DNA from: Nemophila menziesii
Taxonomy: Eukaryota > Streptophyta > Magnoliopsida > Boraginales > Hydrophyllaceae
DNA length: 64,000 bases
Direction: 5' to 3'
Assembly: GCA_029959085.1 (NCBI GenBank)
Contig: JARWIR010000005.1
Coordinates: 9,302,501 to 9,366,500, forward strand
Shown here: piece by piece, positions 9,368-20,652 of the stretch
Numbering within the stretch: the stretch's first letter is position 1
Layout of the letters: each line of letters opens with the position of its first letter
Notes under the pieces: generated by a model
Seen by the model: the letters and a program-made list of their open reading frames with translations, nothing else
Databases searched by the model: none
What the model was told of the DNA's origin: nothing
Program-made: the position numbers and the translations under genes

Positions 9368-11366
9368 TTTTGGTATACATTAACTTTGCATGTCTACCCT
9401 TCCAAAGGGGCCATGGTCCTCTCTAAATTTGAAAAATAAATAAAAATAATGTAGGAGCCTATAGCGCGATATTTATATAATATAGAGGGACATATAGTGC
9501 AATTTTTGCATAGCACAAGGACCTATTACGCAATTAACTAGAAAAAAATGGAGTATTGCCCCCTCCCCGACAAAAATCCTAGCTCGGTCCGAGGGGTATA
9601 TCTGCTACTTTAAGAGACAAGAGGGTTTATTAGGTTATTTTGTGTGACTCATGGACGATTATGCTGAATTCTAATATTCCTTTGCTTGTTTCAGGAGCAA
9701 CGCTTAGAAAAGGATTCAACCGAGGGATTGGAACATTAACTGCTGGGATATTTGCCTATTGCTATGTTGCCTTTTCAAAGTTGACTGGACGATTTGAAGA
9801 AACTTTATTTGTCATAACCATGGCTCTTACAGGTTTATTTATCTAGCCTTATCTAGCCTATTAATTATACTTATAATTTCTAACAACCATTCTCTAACCT
9901 TGACAGCGTTTTTTGCCGCGTATTTGAAGCTTCACCCGACAATGGTGCCTTATGAATATGGATTTCGAGTCTTTGTGTTGACTTATTGTATACTTATAAT
10001 TGCTGGGGCAAAAACCGGAGAATATACTGAACCAATTTTGATCCGATTAGCACTCTTTATTGTTGGTGGGGTCATTTGCTTTTTGGTCAGTACGTGTGTT
10101 TATCCTATATGGGCTGGGGAAGATTTGCATCGCTCAGTCGTGAAGAATTTTCGAGATCTTTCAGCTGCGTTGGAAAGTTGTGTAACGGCGTATCTACAGT
10201 CTAATGAATACAGGAGGGTCCCGTCGAAAATTTTAAATTACCAAGATATTGAAGATCCGAGCTATCCGATATATAATGGGTATAGAGCCGTTGTGGAATC
10301 TAAAAGTCGAGAGCAAACACTGGTAACGAGTAACAACATTCTCTCTTTTTTTCTTCCTTTTTTGCCCCCAGGGTACATTTCAATTGGCAAAAATCAAGGG
10401 TATAAGTTGTTAGAAGTTCAAATCTTGTGGGTACCTTGTAGGTAGGGAAAAATCTAAGATTTTTAGTCGAGGTAGGCTAATATTCAACCAAAAAAAAAAA
10501 AAACCATAAAAGGGGTTGTAAGTTTTTATTGAGGACTCATTTCGTAGTCCAAGAATTAATATAATGAATTGTTAAAATTGTGCAGTTGAGTTTTGCGTTA
10601 TGGGAACCGGCTCATGGGCGTTATAACATGTCGAAATATCCATGGAGTAACTACGTGAGAGTAAGCGGTGCATTGAGACATTGCGCGTTTATGATCATGG
10701 CATTGCACGGTTGTGTACTTTCCGAAATTCAGGTAACCTTTGATAAAATCGTACTTTCTTCGATCAAATTTTACGAGTCTGACTTGTGATAAGTAGGCAC
10801 CACAAGAAAGTCGAAACCTTTTCAAAAATCAACTCCAGAAAGTTGGCACAGAGGGAGTAAAAGTACTAGATAAAATTGGTAACAAAGTAGAGAAAATGGA
10901 GAAACTAGAAGATGATGAAATACTAACCGAAGTACATGATGCAGCTCAGAAACTACAGAAACAAATAGATCAGACATTGCATCTCTTACTTAAGCCAGAG
11001 ACTAAGAATCAACCGAACCAGTTAGAAAAGTTTGAGAGTTTTTCAAGAGAACAATTTTCACTCATGACCGAATCATCAAGTAATTTCGGCAACTCCAGGG
11101 CGTCCATTAGGAAGATGATACCATGGCCTTCATCAGCTTTACTCGAAGGTGTACCGATTATAACACCAGAAGAAATTCAATTGTGTGAAAGTGCTAGTGC
11201 TTTGTCATTGGCTACATTTGCGTCTCTGCTTGTTGAATTAGTTGCACGACTTCAAAACGTTGTGGAAACTTTTGAAGAACTAAGTGAAAAGGCGAATTTT
11301 CAAAAACCTGTTATCGATGTACCGATTGATGTAACGATTGTAACCGATTTAAACCAGGATAAGTAA
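8876..11366 (+). CDS. ALMT: Aluminium-activated malate transporter family anion channel
   Basis: A membrane channel for malate or other anions. Exons are 8876-9227, 9695-9832, 9907-10322, 10586-10732 and 10797-11366. All introns are GT-AG and the join gives 540 residues. Residues 72-115 hold the first two membrane helices with the family motif '[20 protein letters not shown]'. '[15 protein letters not shown]' follows at the exon 1/2 join. Two more helices lie in exon 2 and two in early exon 3. From about residue 235 a long soluble C-terminal half includes '[15 protein letters not shown]' (from residue 308) and a coiled segment. The C-terminal '[32 protein letters not shown]' type block, shortened here, resembles the vacuolar clade (ALMT9-like), so vacuolar placement is an inference. 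Intron 4 is only 64 bp and ends in TAG. The frame is intact. Family assignment is firm; substrate and membrane are not. Confidence 0.93.
9228..9694 (+). other. Intron 1 of the ALMT gene with a TA microsatellite
   Basis: The donor is GTAATT and the acceptor TTTCAG. It contains a (TA)n run at about 9327-9364, preceded by AT-rich sequence. 9455-9540 is a slightly GC-richer insertion-like block of unknown type. The ORF that reads from exon 1 into this intron to 9439 is read-through. Confidence 0.8.
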
Positions 11367-11864
11367 GAGAACCTGATTGAATTTTTTTCCAGTAAAAAGA
11401 TAATGCAAGATTGTTGTTGATATATACTTCATGTGAGTTGTTTACTATTTGTTGTATGATGTTTTGGAAGCTATGCAAACAAATTGTATGTGTGATATTT
11501 GAAGAATTATGGTGATATACTCCAAATTATTCTTTTGATTTAAAACAAAGATCTGTATGAGTGTTATTTGACAATAAACTATAGGAGCCTTGAGGGAGAT
11601 AAGTGGGAGATGCTTATTTTAGTTATTTATTACATTTCTTAGTGCGATTATCCAAAAAAGATTAGTGTAAATGTACTATTTCAAAAGATTTACACTTAAT
11701 ATTAATAGAATTTTAATATTGATAGAATTTTAGATGAACTGGTCCCTATGTAATTCACTCAACAACAAATTCAGATTTTCTTTTTGCCTCCTATACATTC
11801 GTTATATGATACATTGACCGTTTATTTTATTTTTTCACTAATAAAAGTGTCTTCTAACTTAAAT
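11367..11864. other. 3' flank of ALMT, no gene seen
   Basis: The 3' untranslated region probably fills the first 200-300 bases. The rest is AT-rich with no ORF or repeat that I can name. Confidence 0.45.
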
Positions 11865-12050
11865 TAGTTGGGGTAGTTCAATTGATCAGAACCTTGCTAT
11901 TTTTTCAACACTTAAACAAGATACATGGTTCGAATTCCTTTCCTAAAAGATGTAAAGTGAGAGGTACAATTCCCGTGGGACTAGTAGTGGTAACTAATGA
12001 GTAAGTAACTTGTAAAGCATCATTATTGTGTCGGCATTAAAAAGAAGAAA
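11865..12050 (+). mobile_element. tRNA-derived SINE
   Basis: The head 'ggggtagttcaattgatcag' is an A-box and 'acatggttcgaattcc' a B-box, at normal spacing. The body then has 'aattcccgtgggactagtag' and ends 'tgtcggcattaaaaag', the usual end of this plant SINE type (compare 53872 and 30831). I could not find a clear target duplication, so the borders are approximate. Confidence 0.7.
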
Positions 12051-12064
12051 AACAACAAACTATT

Positions 12065-12360
12065 GTCCACATCCTTGAAAGTGTTTCAAATATTTAAAAT
12101 AGTTTTGAATATATTTTTGAAAGTTATGGTTGATTTGTATGATAGGTACGATTGACTTGTTATCTACCAATGAAAATTGTTGGTTGGGTTGTTTGATATT
12201 TATGATTGAGTTTTGAAGGTATCTTACGGGTATAGTTGATTTATGAGTGTATTGTTTGCTAACTATGAATGAGTTGTTACCTAATTATGAAGTGGTTATC
12301 AGTGTCTTGTTTGTTAACGATGAATGAATTTTTACCTACTATTGATTTGTAATTTAAATA
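12065..12360. repeat. Degenerate tandem repeat, about 55-60 bp period
   Basis: Units such as 'gtttgctaactatgaatgag' and 'gtttgttaacgatgaatgaa', each followed by 'ttttacctac' or a variant, recur across the block. Copies are diverged. No coding capacity was seen. Confidence 0.5.
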
Positions 12361-13137
12361 TAAAAATTTATGATGATGATAACATTGATCAAGCAATGAT
12401 CATATAGTAGAGCGAAAGACTCCAATACAACTGGTAAATTTGTTAGATTGGACTTTATATTAATTAGCACGTGGAGGTTAAGTAGGGTTCGGGGCACAAT
12501 GTTTCACCTTAAATACTTAACGTTATCATGATCTGGTACTCAATGTTTCAAAAAAAAGATTATGTTGGTGCAACAATTCCAAATGGGCGTAAGTATCATG
12601 TGCCAAGAACATGATTTTTTTTTTTTGCTTAAAGTAAACGACTTGTTGAGGGCTTACATGGAGTGACATGCACCAAATTTTTTGGTAGAAGCCACAATGG
12701 TCTTACTACACGTTGCAAGTATACAAGTAGGTTTAAGTAATATTGTGATAAAAAGTAAGTATATCATTTTCATGATGATAGATCAATTTAGTGTATATTT
12801 AAACAATTATTTCTACTTGAATAATGTTTATATCCTAAAAGTAGAAAGGAAAATTAAGTAAGGAAAGTAAACTAATGGAAGTCAAAGACGAGACTATGAA
12901 TTGTATAACTAAATCAAGTTACAAGACATTCAAATTAACTCAGAAAAGTAAATTGAATATAACATTTGGGCTGTAATGTATCTTTAGCCAAGTTCAGACT
13001 TAATAAATTATTAATATAAATGGTGAAATAAGATAATGAAACTATCGGAGATCTAAATACACTATGTAATTGTTTCTTAATTGCTCACTAATCTTATTGA
13101 GACACCTATAAGCTACCTAGCCTCCATTGTTGGTTAT
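12361..13137. other. Intergenic, no gene seen
   Basis: AT-rich. 12480-12730 has several phrases seen in plant retroelement flanks, but no frame or terminal repeat could be established. Confidence 0.4.
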
Positions 13138-13140
13138 CTA

Positions 13141-13346
13141 GTGCCCGTTTGAGATTGATTATTTTGGAGCTAAAAGCGTTTTTTTATTAAAATTTAATTA
13201 TTTATAAAAAATATTTAAAAATATTTTGACATCTAAAATCACTAATCTAGTGCTTTTCCTAAAAGTGATTTTTAAAGTCTAAAATATTACTATGAATCTA
13301 AAATCACTTTAAGTGATTATTTTAAAAAGCAATCCCAAACGGGCAC
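13141..13346. mobile_element. PIF/Harbinger-like MITE, copy A
   Basis: Inverted ends GTGCCCGTTTGAGATTGATT and AGCAATCCCAAACGGGCAC (inverse). The 3-bp repeat cta is on both sides (13138-13140, 13347-13349). The interior is AT-rich and partly self-complementary ('aaaatcactttaagtgatta'). Related copies lie at 51375, 55181, 55271 and 56441, with a partial one at 53127. The 3-bp duplication and the TIR style suggest PIF/Harbinger (Tourist-like). Confidence 0.75.
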
Positions 13347-13653
13347 CTAATCTAGCCTAAAAAAACACGTGAAATCTCCAATCAATATAACATTTTGAAT
13401 ATATGCATTTAGCGATCCGTAATACGTAAATTTAGTAATACGAGAGATTGAGAATATAGTTACATATAAGGAAGGAAAAAATATAGATCCAAAATTTAAA
13501 TCAATAAAAATTTATAAGTAATAAATAACATATTAAACAATTAGAAAAATTGACTTTCTCCTTGTATTTGAGATTAGTAATGTTTTTTTTTTGGAATACC
13601 TTATTTTAAAAACGATAAAAGAAGAAATAGGATAGAAGAATTTTTTCTAATAA

Positions 13654-14676
13654 ATGACTAAAAAGGATAATGTGATATTACCTACAAATGAAAATGTGTT
13701 CAAAAGGAAAATTGGGTTAAACTCTATTTGTGATATTTGTAATAAAGAAATTGAAACTATAGAACATATGCTTTTAGACTGTGTATGGTCCAGAGCCATT
13801 TGGTTTGCCTCCCCTTATCACCTTATTACTTGCAACCACTCTACTTCTAAGATAGATGTTTGGATGGCAAGTATAATAGAGAAAAGGAGAGAGGCAGGAA
13901 TGAATACAGAGTTCATAATGGAACAGGTATGTGTCATTTTATGGCATATATGGAAAGGAAGATGTGCATTTAAATACAAAGGCATAAAGCCCGACCCTTT
14001 AAGAAGCTTGAACAATGCTATGAATGAGTGGAAAGAATATCAAAATATTGTGTATCCTAATGATGTTATTTCTAAACTGAAGGATAATAAGAATAAAAAT
14101 ATAATTTTGGCGCATAAGAATGTAAGTAATGGGGATACTGAACCTGAGACTAGTCTTGATATAGATAATAATAGTCAAAAGCTTAAGTGGATTCCTCCAC
14201 CTAGAAACTTAATAAAAATAAATTGCGATGCTTCTACTAAAGATAATAATGGAGCTATATCTTGTGTTGCTAGGGATTTTACAGGAAAGGTGATCTATTG
14301 CAAAGCTTGGAAGATTAAGGTGGAAAGTTCTAAAGAGGCTGAAGCATTGGGGGTGTTAAAAGCTTGTCTTCTCGCTAAGGAGTTCCCTCCTCAAAGTGTG
14401 ATAATAGAAAATGTCTGCCTCCAAGTGATGAAATCTTTAGAGCTTAGGAACCACTTTAATTCGCCATTAATTTGTAATATTATTAAAAGTATTTATTTTG
14501 TTTCTGAGGATTGTAAACCTATTTTTCGATGGATTAATCGTGATAGGAATAGACTAGCCGATGGGGTAGCTAAGTATAAGCTAAGTGGCAATATGCTAGG
14601 CTCGTGTTTAGACACGTACCCATCTAGGTTAGAAGAAGTAATTAAAACTGAAACCGTTCCTATGAGAATTGGTTAA
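13654..14676 (+). pseudogene. LINE-derived ORF: zinc-finger-like and RNase H region, start codon from target site
   Basis: An open frame of 340 codons in the 3' end of a truncated LINE. Residues about 20-45 resemble the C-x2-C...H-x-C zf-RVT region (CDICNKEIETIEHMLLDC). About 185-310 form an RNase H domain: 'KINCDAST' has the first Asp and 'SSKEAEALG' the Glu. 'IIENVCLQV' has Val where the family has the second catalytic Asp. 'NRLADGVAKY' has the last Asp. With that Asp lost, nuclease activity is unlikely. The ATG lies in the left target duplication, that is in host DNA, so this frame was not the element's own start. It is unusually long and unbroken for such a fragment, which suggests a young insertion. 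Exaptation is possible but unsupported. Confidence 0.75.
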
Positions 14677-14739
14677 ATTTGTAATAACTTTTTGAGTATT
14701 AGTAGAGAAGGATTTGGAACAAAAAAAAAAAAAAAAAAA
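13669..14739 (+). mobile_element. 5'-truncated L1-type LINE with target duplication
   Basis: The 13-bp direct repeat gactaaaaaggat is at 13656-13668 and 14740-14752. A 19-base poly-A tail (14721-14739) sits directly before the right copy. The body is the last 1.07 kb of a LINE. Tail, duplication and 5' truncation are the full signature of target-primed reverse transcription. It lies about 0.8 kb upstream of the PP2A-A start codon. Confidence 0.92.
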
Positions 14740-14752
14740 GACTAAAAAGGAT

Positions 14753-15538
14753 TATTGGACCTTATTGAACAAATCTAACCATGTTATAAACAATAACTGA
14801 AGCCCAAGTAGTGTCTTCTGGGCCTTTCAGATATTGATAAATCATCACGCATACAAAAGCCGAAAAAATCTCTATCCCTCTCTCTTCTCCTCTCTTCTTT
14901 CTCTTTCTCTTTCTCTTTCTCTAGACCTTCGAATCTGAAAGGAGCCGGCGGGAACGCCATTGCCACCGGTAAACTTCGCTCTCTTAACACGTATACACAC
15001 ATGTATGTATTTGCCAGTATATCTGTATTCCATCCATCATATGCAGATCAGTTCTCAGTAAATTTGCTTTTTTATTTTCCAACTTGTAATAGTTTAACTT
15101 CATGATTATTATTAGATCCTCTTTCGTATAATTTTTTTAATTTAGTTGCTAAATTTCTCATTTCATTTCTAGATTTCTTTTTTAATCTCGATTTCTTGAG
15201 TCGCGCTTTAGATCTTAGATTATTTTCTTCGATTTCTGTTCCATATATCTATATATTATGTGCGTATATATATTTACAGTGGGAATGTATAACGTAATTG
15301 AATTTTTCAGCTGAAATTACATTCAATTACTCAAAGTTAACATTAATATCCAAACTATGCTTGAGTCCTGTAATTATTAGATCTCTAGGTTGTCAAATTG
15401 GGGGAATCTTGTTCTTACTTGTTGAATTTTCCAAATCACATAAGTGAGTAGTCTATTTAGCTATTTTACATAACAAACGGACTAATAATTGCAATTTTTC
15501 ATACTTGTTTCAGTTTGTAGCTGTAAAAATCATACAAA
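14753..15538 (+). promoter_or_regulatory. PP2A-A promoter, leader and leader intron
   Basis: AGCCCA at 14801-14806 and TGGGCC at 14819-14824 are a pair of site II motifs in opposite orientation. A CT-rich microsatellite (repeats of ctcttt, 14878-14922) is typical of a plant leader. A donor (GTAAAC, 14969) and an acceptor (TTTCAG ending at 15513) fit a 545-bp intron in the 5' untranslated region. The ATG at 15539 then follows 25 bases of second leader exon. The intron is inferred from splice signals only. Confidence 0.6.
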
Positions 15539-18058
15539 ATGTCAATGGTAGATGAGCCATTATATCCAATAGCAGTCTTAATAGACGAGCTAAAAAACGA
15601 TGACATTCAATTACGTTTAAACTCAATCAGAAGACTCTCCACAATTGCACGTGCTTTAGGAGAAGAACGTACAAGAAAGGAACTAATACCATTCTTATGT
15701 GAAAACAATGATGATGATGATGAAGTATTACTCGCTATGGCAGATGAACTAGGTGTATTTATACCTTACGTAGGTGGAGTAGATCACGCACAAGTATTAC
15801 TCCCACCTTTAGAAACTCTCTGCACTGTCGAAGAAACATGTGTACGTGAAAAAGCTGTCGAATCTTTATGTAGAGTCGGTTCTCAAATGCGTGAATCTGA
15901 TCTCATCGATTCATTCATCCCTCTCGTAAAGGTTAGTTACGTCTTTTTACTGTAAAAGACATGAAAAGTGTTCTAAATCATTCTTTTTCCGATTAATCAG
16001 CGATTAGCAGCTGGTGAATGGTTTACAGCACGAGTTTCAGCATGTGGATTATTTCATATAGCTTATCCAAGTGCACCTGATGCATTAAAAACAGAATTAC
16101 GATCAGTTTATAGTCAATTATGTCAAGATGATATGCCTATGGTTAGAAGAGCTGCTGCTACTAATTTAGGAAAATTCGCTGCTACAGTTGAATCTGCTCA
16201 TCTCAAAACTGATATCATGTCTATGTTCGAAGATCTTACACAAGATGGTAAATTATATCATCAATTCTCATTAAATAATCACGTTTTTTAATTTTTTTAC
16301 CTCCGTAACTTTTACAGATCAAGATTCTGTTCGTTTATTAGCTGTTGAAGGTTGTGCTGCTTTAGGAAAATTACTTGAGCCTCAAGATTGTGTTGCTCAT
16401 ATTCTCCCAGTCATAGTCAACTTTTCCCAGGTTTTTTTTTTTTTCCCGTGTTAAATCTTTTTTCTGAACCTATGTTTACTTTTTTTTTTTGTATTTAATT
16501 AGGATAAATCTTGGCGTGTACGTTACATGGTTGCTAATCAATTGTACGAGCTTTGCGAAGCTGTGGGACCCGAACCGACAAAGTATTCACGACAATTTTT
16601 TTATTTTATTTTAATGTTTTTATTAATTTAATTTTATTGTTTATTTATAAAAAAAGGACGGATCTTGTACCTGCTTATGTACGTTTACTTAAAGATAATG
16701 AAGCTGAAGTTCGTATAGCAGCTGCTGGAAAAGTGACTAAATTTTGTCGTATTCTTAGTCCTGAATTAGCTATTCAGCAGATTCTTCCTTGTGTAAAGGT
16801 AAATAAATAAATTTAATTTTTATTGATGACCTATATATTAATTTAATTTATTTTGTAGGAATTATCGTCAGATTCTTCACAGCATGTTAGATCTGCTTTG
16901 GCTTCTGTAATAATGGGAATGGCTCCAGTCTTGGGAAAGGTAAATTTATAAATAAATAAAAAAATTAATTACTGTTTTTTAATGATGTTTTTTTTCTTTA
17001 TGTAAATAGGAGGCAACTATTGAACAGCTTCTTCCGATATTTCTCTCGCTTTTAAAAGATGAATTTCCTGATGTGCGTTTGAATATTATTAGCAAGCTTG
17101 ATCAAGTTAATCAGGTGAGTTTATAACTTTATATTATAATAAGTTAATTTAAGAATTGTTATTAATTTATTTAGTGATGTTTAATTTTACTACAGGTTAT
17201 TGGAATAGATTTACTATCACAGTCACTTTTACCAGCTATAGTTGAGTTAGCAGAAGATAGACATTGGAGGGTTCGTTTAGCTATAATAGAATACATTCCT
17301 TTATTAGCGAGTCAACTCGGTGTAGGTTTTTTCGACGATAAACTCGGTGCACTTTGTATGCAATGGTTACAAGACAAGGTTAGTTTCGTCTTTTTTTTTT
17401 TAATCCGTTACAAAAAAATTAAAATATTTTCAACAGGTTTACTCTATTCGAGATGCTGCTGCTAATAATTTGAAACGACTCGCTGAAGAATTTGGTCCTG
17501 AATGGGCTATGCAACATATTGTTCCTCAGGTTTGTTTCTTTGTGTTACTTAAACGGGCCGGGCCGGGTCTGATATTGTTTTTTATGTAGGTATTGGATAT
17601 GGTGACGAATCCGCATTATTTGTACCGTATGACTATTCTTCGGGCAGTTTCATTGCTTGCCCCGGTTATGGGATCTGAGATTACTTGCTCTAAATTGCTG
17701 CCCGTGTTTGTTAATGCATCTAAAGACAAGTGGGTTTAGTTGCTTGTTAATTAATTAATTATTTATTTAAATTTATTGAATTGTTAATTAATTAATTTTA
17801 TGCAGAGTTCCGAATATTAAATTTAATGTGGCGAAGGTGTTACAGTCGCTTATTCCTATTGTTGATCAATCAGTAAGTTTTTTTTTTAAAAATTTATTAA
17901 ATTAGTTTGGTGGATTTTAATTTAATTTAATTTAAATATAGGTGGTGGAGAAGACTATTAGGCCATGTTTGGTGGAGTTATCTGAGGATCCTGACGTGGA
18001 TGTACGTTATTTTGCAAATGAAGCACTTCACTCAATTGATAATGTGATGATAAGTTGA
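15539..18058 (+). CDS. PP2AA: Serine/threonine protein phosphatase 2A, 65-kDa scaffold subunit A
   Basis: The HEAT-repeat scaffold that joins the catalytic C and regulatory B subunits of PP2A in cytosol and nucleus. Coding exons: 15539-15931, 16001-16247, 16318-16430, 16503-16582, 16657-16798, 16859-16939, 17010-17114, 17196-17378, 17437-17529, 17590-17729, 17806-17872 and 17942-18058. All introns are GT-AG and short (58-81 bp). The join is open for 586 residues, which matches the family length of about 587. The start '[19 protein letters not shown]', the internal '[15 protein letters not shown]' and '[18 protein letters not shown]', and the end 'HSIDNVMIS' follow the plant family closely. 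Two small differences from the usual plant sequence are a run of four Asp after Asn (DDDD, about residue 59) and Lys instead of Arg at the exon 10/11 join. No truncation. Very secure. Confidence 0.97.
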
Positions 18059-18470
18059 AAAATGGGGTTGATGAGATAGTGATATGATAGAGAGATTTGA
18101 TGAGTTGAAGTTGAAATTAGTTTTGTATATCTCCCTTGTTTCTTAATGTGACTGACTATTAGTAGTGTAATTGTTTTTTTTTTTACTTGTGAGCAGTACT
18201 TTTATGTGTGGGTTATTCAGTTTTATTTGCTTGGAAATTTGTATAAACCAAATACAGTATATCCTCCTTTTGTATTAAATGACCAAGTTGACTTTTTCTT
18301 TTGTTGCTATAAATTTGCCAAACGTATATAATACCTATATAATCAAATGTACAATCTTCATTAAGTTTACTTTTGGGTATAGGAGGATTTACAAACAAAC
18401 AAGTGACTTGTTTCGATATAGGGGAAGAGTATAAATCATGTATCACAAATGATTGATCTGAATTCACTGT
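18059..18470. other. 3' flank of PP2A-A
   Basis: The 3' untranslated region probably reaches about 18220. The minus-strand ORF at 18213-18467 has no recognisable motif and lies in what is probably transcribed 3' sequence; I do not call it. Confidence 0.45.
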
Positions 18471-18660
18471 GTTGAACTATATGCATTGTGTATCACAAAT
18501 GGTAGCTTTAACTAATTAAGGGTTTTCCACTTCTATCCTTGGTCCTCTATGATAAACTATATGAATTGTGCATCATAAATTTAGGAAAACCTTGCTTTGA
18601 TACTTGATACTTTGTAGTAAACTATATGAATTGTGTATCACATATGATGCATTCAACTAA
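18471..18660. repeat. Three imperfect repeats of a ~30-bp unit
   Basis: 'gaactatatgcattgtgtat', 'aaactatatgaattgtgcat' and 'aaactatatgaattgtgtat' begin near 18474, 18552 and 18619, each followed by 'cacaaat' or a variant. Spacing is irregular at 67-78 bp. No function is apparent. Confidence 0.55.
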
Positions 18661-19140
18661 TGATTTGATCCTCAAAGACATCTGACACAACATGGTGATT
18701 AAAATAGTAAAAAAAGAAATGCATTCAACTTCTCATTCTTTAGAAGAATCTAAAAAATGGCCACATGACCTTAAGCTAAGATATTAACCATATTCAATAA
18801 ACCCTTTTACGTGATAAATCGAGCCTAGAAAGGGCTTTCCCCACGATTATTGTCCCTGAAGGACCCCCTTATGTTTGCCTATATCATATTATCCGATGGC
18901 AACAAAAGCTTTGCTCGTGAAAGCGTCAATGGAAGACAACTTGCCTTTGCCACTCATCGTTGTTTGATTTTAGGTATATGGGTCAAGATCCAATTCAATA
19001 GGAGGAAGAGTGTAACTAACAACACATCAACTCAAAAAAAACTCAATAAGCCCAAAGGCTAAAAAAAGAAAAAAGAAAAAAGAAAAAGAGAAAAAAAAAG
19101 GAGTCCAAACCCAAACTTTCCCTCTTTTTATTTTCCTTTC
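18661..19140. other. Intergenic, no gene recognised
   Basis: An ORF at 18850-19062 has no motif. 19060-19100 is a purine-rich (GAAAAA)n-like run. AAGCCCAAA near 19047 may be a site II-like motif of the next gene. Confidence 0.4.
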
Positions 19141-19485
19141 ATTTTAAAATTTATTAAACCCTAATACCGGACCCTAACTAAAACCCAACCTGACTTATAT
19201 TATCCGAGGAAGGATACCGCTGCCGCACCACGAGCTTCGCTCACCATCACAACTCCATTTAGTTTATCTCCAGGTAAAATTAGCTAAAATTATTTTTATA
19301 TTTTGTGTTATATGATTTTTATAAAAGAACCGTATATGGAGAACAATACTATACTCTTGATTTGTGGTTAAATTCAGTTTTTGCTGGGTTAATATAGGAG
19401 GAATTACATAGTTCGACAAAGTTCTTTTTTAGGTTTTTTTTACATTGATGAATAAGTTTGTTTATCGTGAAACAGAAAGAAAAAC
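19141..19485 (+). promoter_or_regulatory. AC19 upstream region with telo-box and leader intron
   Basis: AAACCCTAA at 19156-19164 is a telo-box, with ACCCTAA again at 19171. Telo-boxes are common in front of plant ribosome-biogenesis and translation genes, which fits a Pol I/III subunit. A donor (GTAAAATT, after 19273) and an acceptor (AACAG ending at 19475) would remove a 202-bp leader intron, leaving the ATG at 19486 ten bases into the next exon. The intron is inferred from splice signals alone. Confidence 0.55.
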
Positions 19486-19987
19486 ATGGAACATGGGTCG
19501 TACCAGGATTTATCAAACTCGACGTTTTCTTTAACTGATGAGGATCATACGCTTGCCAACTCTCTCAGATTTGTTCTCAATCAAGAGTTAGTTTCATATT
19601 CTATTATTTTATATATAATATATTACTCACTCAACTGATATAACATTATCTTTCAGTCCAAGAGTTACAATGTGTGGGTACAGCATTCCACATCCTTCCG
19701 ATGCTAAGGTGAATATAAGAGTACAAACCACTGGTAATGCTTTTAAATCTGCCCCGTATTTCATATTTATGCTTGAAAAATTAATGCTCATCATCTATTC
19801 TTGGCTAATTGAAGGTGATCCAGCTAGTGAAGTCTTGAAAGATTCTTGCCAAGATCTAATGCTTATGTGCCAACATGTTAGAAGCACTATTGATCAAGCT
19901 GTTGTGGATTTTAAGAGTCAGGAATCTTTTAATGCCATGAAAATCCAAGAATCAGATGAATCAGAGGAAGAATCAGAATCTTCGTGA
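19486..19987 (+). CDS. AC19: RNA polymerases I and III subunit AC19 (RPAC2)
   Basis: Small assembly subunit of nuclear RNA polymerases I and III, which pairs with AC40, like the alpha dimer of bacterial polymerase. Exons: 19486-19586, 19657-19733 and 19815-19987. Both introns are GT-AG and short, and the join gives 116 residues. The RNA_pol_L_2 fold is visible: 'FSLTDEDHTLANSLRFVLNQD' (residues 15-35, the helix that carries HTLAN), then 'RVTMCGYSIPHPSDAKVNIRVQTTG' (37-61; the first shortened motif is diagnostic), then the last helix 'LKDSCQDLMLMCQHV'. The C-terminus is an acidic Ser/Glu tail, as in other plant homologues. Length fits the family (about 115-145). Identification is firm. Confidence 0.93.
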
Positions 19988-20368
19988 CTTTACTAGATGA
20001 AACAAATATTTGTCTTAGACTATAGTAATGCTTGTGTGATTTGTTCTCACAATACTATCACAAATACTAGTGTAATGTGTTTATACTTATAAAACACAAC
20101 AATCCGTTGCTTTTTCATTTAATCTCTATCCTTTACCCGAAAAAGAATTAGTCACAAGATACAAAATCCTAAGTTCTGGAAGCCCATATTTAGTGGATAA
20201 AACCATTACTAATACTATCATGTACGGAATTATTAAATGGCTTTCAACTTGAAGCGCCCATTGAAACAAACTAGGTAGTAGGCACTACAAAATGTCTTCT
20301 ATCCAATTCCAACTTTCTCCTTCATCAATATTGAATTTAAATCATAGGCGAAAGTTTCTTACTGATTT
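19988..20368. other. 3' flank of AC19
   Basis: Contains the probable 3' untranslated region of AC19. The ORF at 20292-20474 reads from here into the copia LTR and is spurious. Confidence 0.5.
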
Positions 20369-20373
20369 GTTAG

Positions 20374-20562
20374 TCTTGTGGAGTATAGCAAGCATAATAG
20401 AAAAGCAAGAGTTAGATACAATAGTCGACAGTCTGTACAATTCTCAATCACAGCTAATACAAATTCTCTTTTAATTTTATTCTTTTTCTCTCTCACCTCT
20501 CCTTCTCTCTGCAACTCAAGCTCTCATCAATGGCTATTGCTTTTACTTTCTTCAATTTAACA
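20374..20562 (+). repeat. Left LTR of the copia element, internally deleted
   Basis: It starts TCTTGTGGAGTATAGCAAGC (family start probably TGTTGG) and ends TTCAATTTAACA. Against the right LTR it lacks about 110 bases between 'agtcga' and 'cagtctgtac'. The missing part holds the TATA-like tatatataaa, so this LTR has probably lost its promoter. A short shared 'agt' at the junction suggests a microhomology deletion. Confidence 0.9.
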
Positions 20563-20574
20563 TGGTATTAGATG
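20563..20574 (+). other. Primer binding site, initiator Met-tRNA type
   Basis: TGGTATTAGATG follows the left LTR directly and matches the usual TGGTATCAGAGC with two or three changes. It primes minus-strand DNA synthesis in this family. Confidence 0.8.
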
Positions 20575-20652
20575 TAAAACTTCCGCAACTCTTCTTCAAA
20601 TACATAAATCTACTCTACCTTCTCGCCTCTTCTTCGAAAAACTATCTCAGCT

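Noticed and set aside
16553..16810. 85-codon ORF reading through an intron
   Set aside because: It joins parts of PP2A-A exons 4 and 5 through the intron in a mixed frame; the spliced model explains the region.
18850..19062. 70-codon ORF upstream of AC19
   Set aside because: No recognisable motif, ends in a Lys-rich run from a poly-A-like stretch; not supported as a gene.
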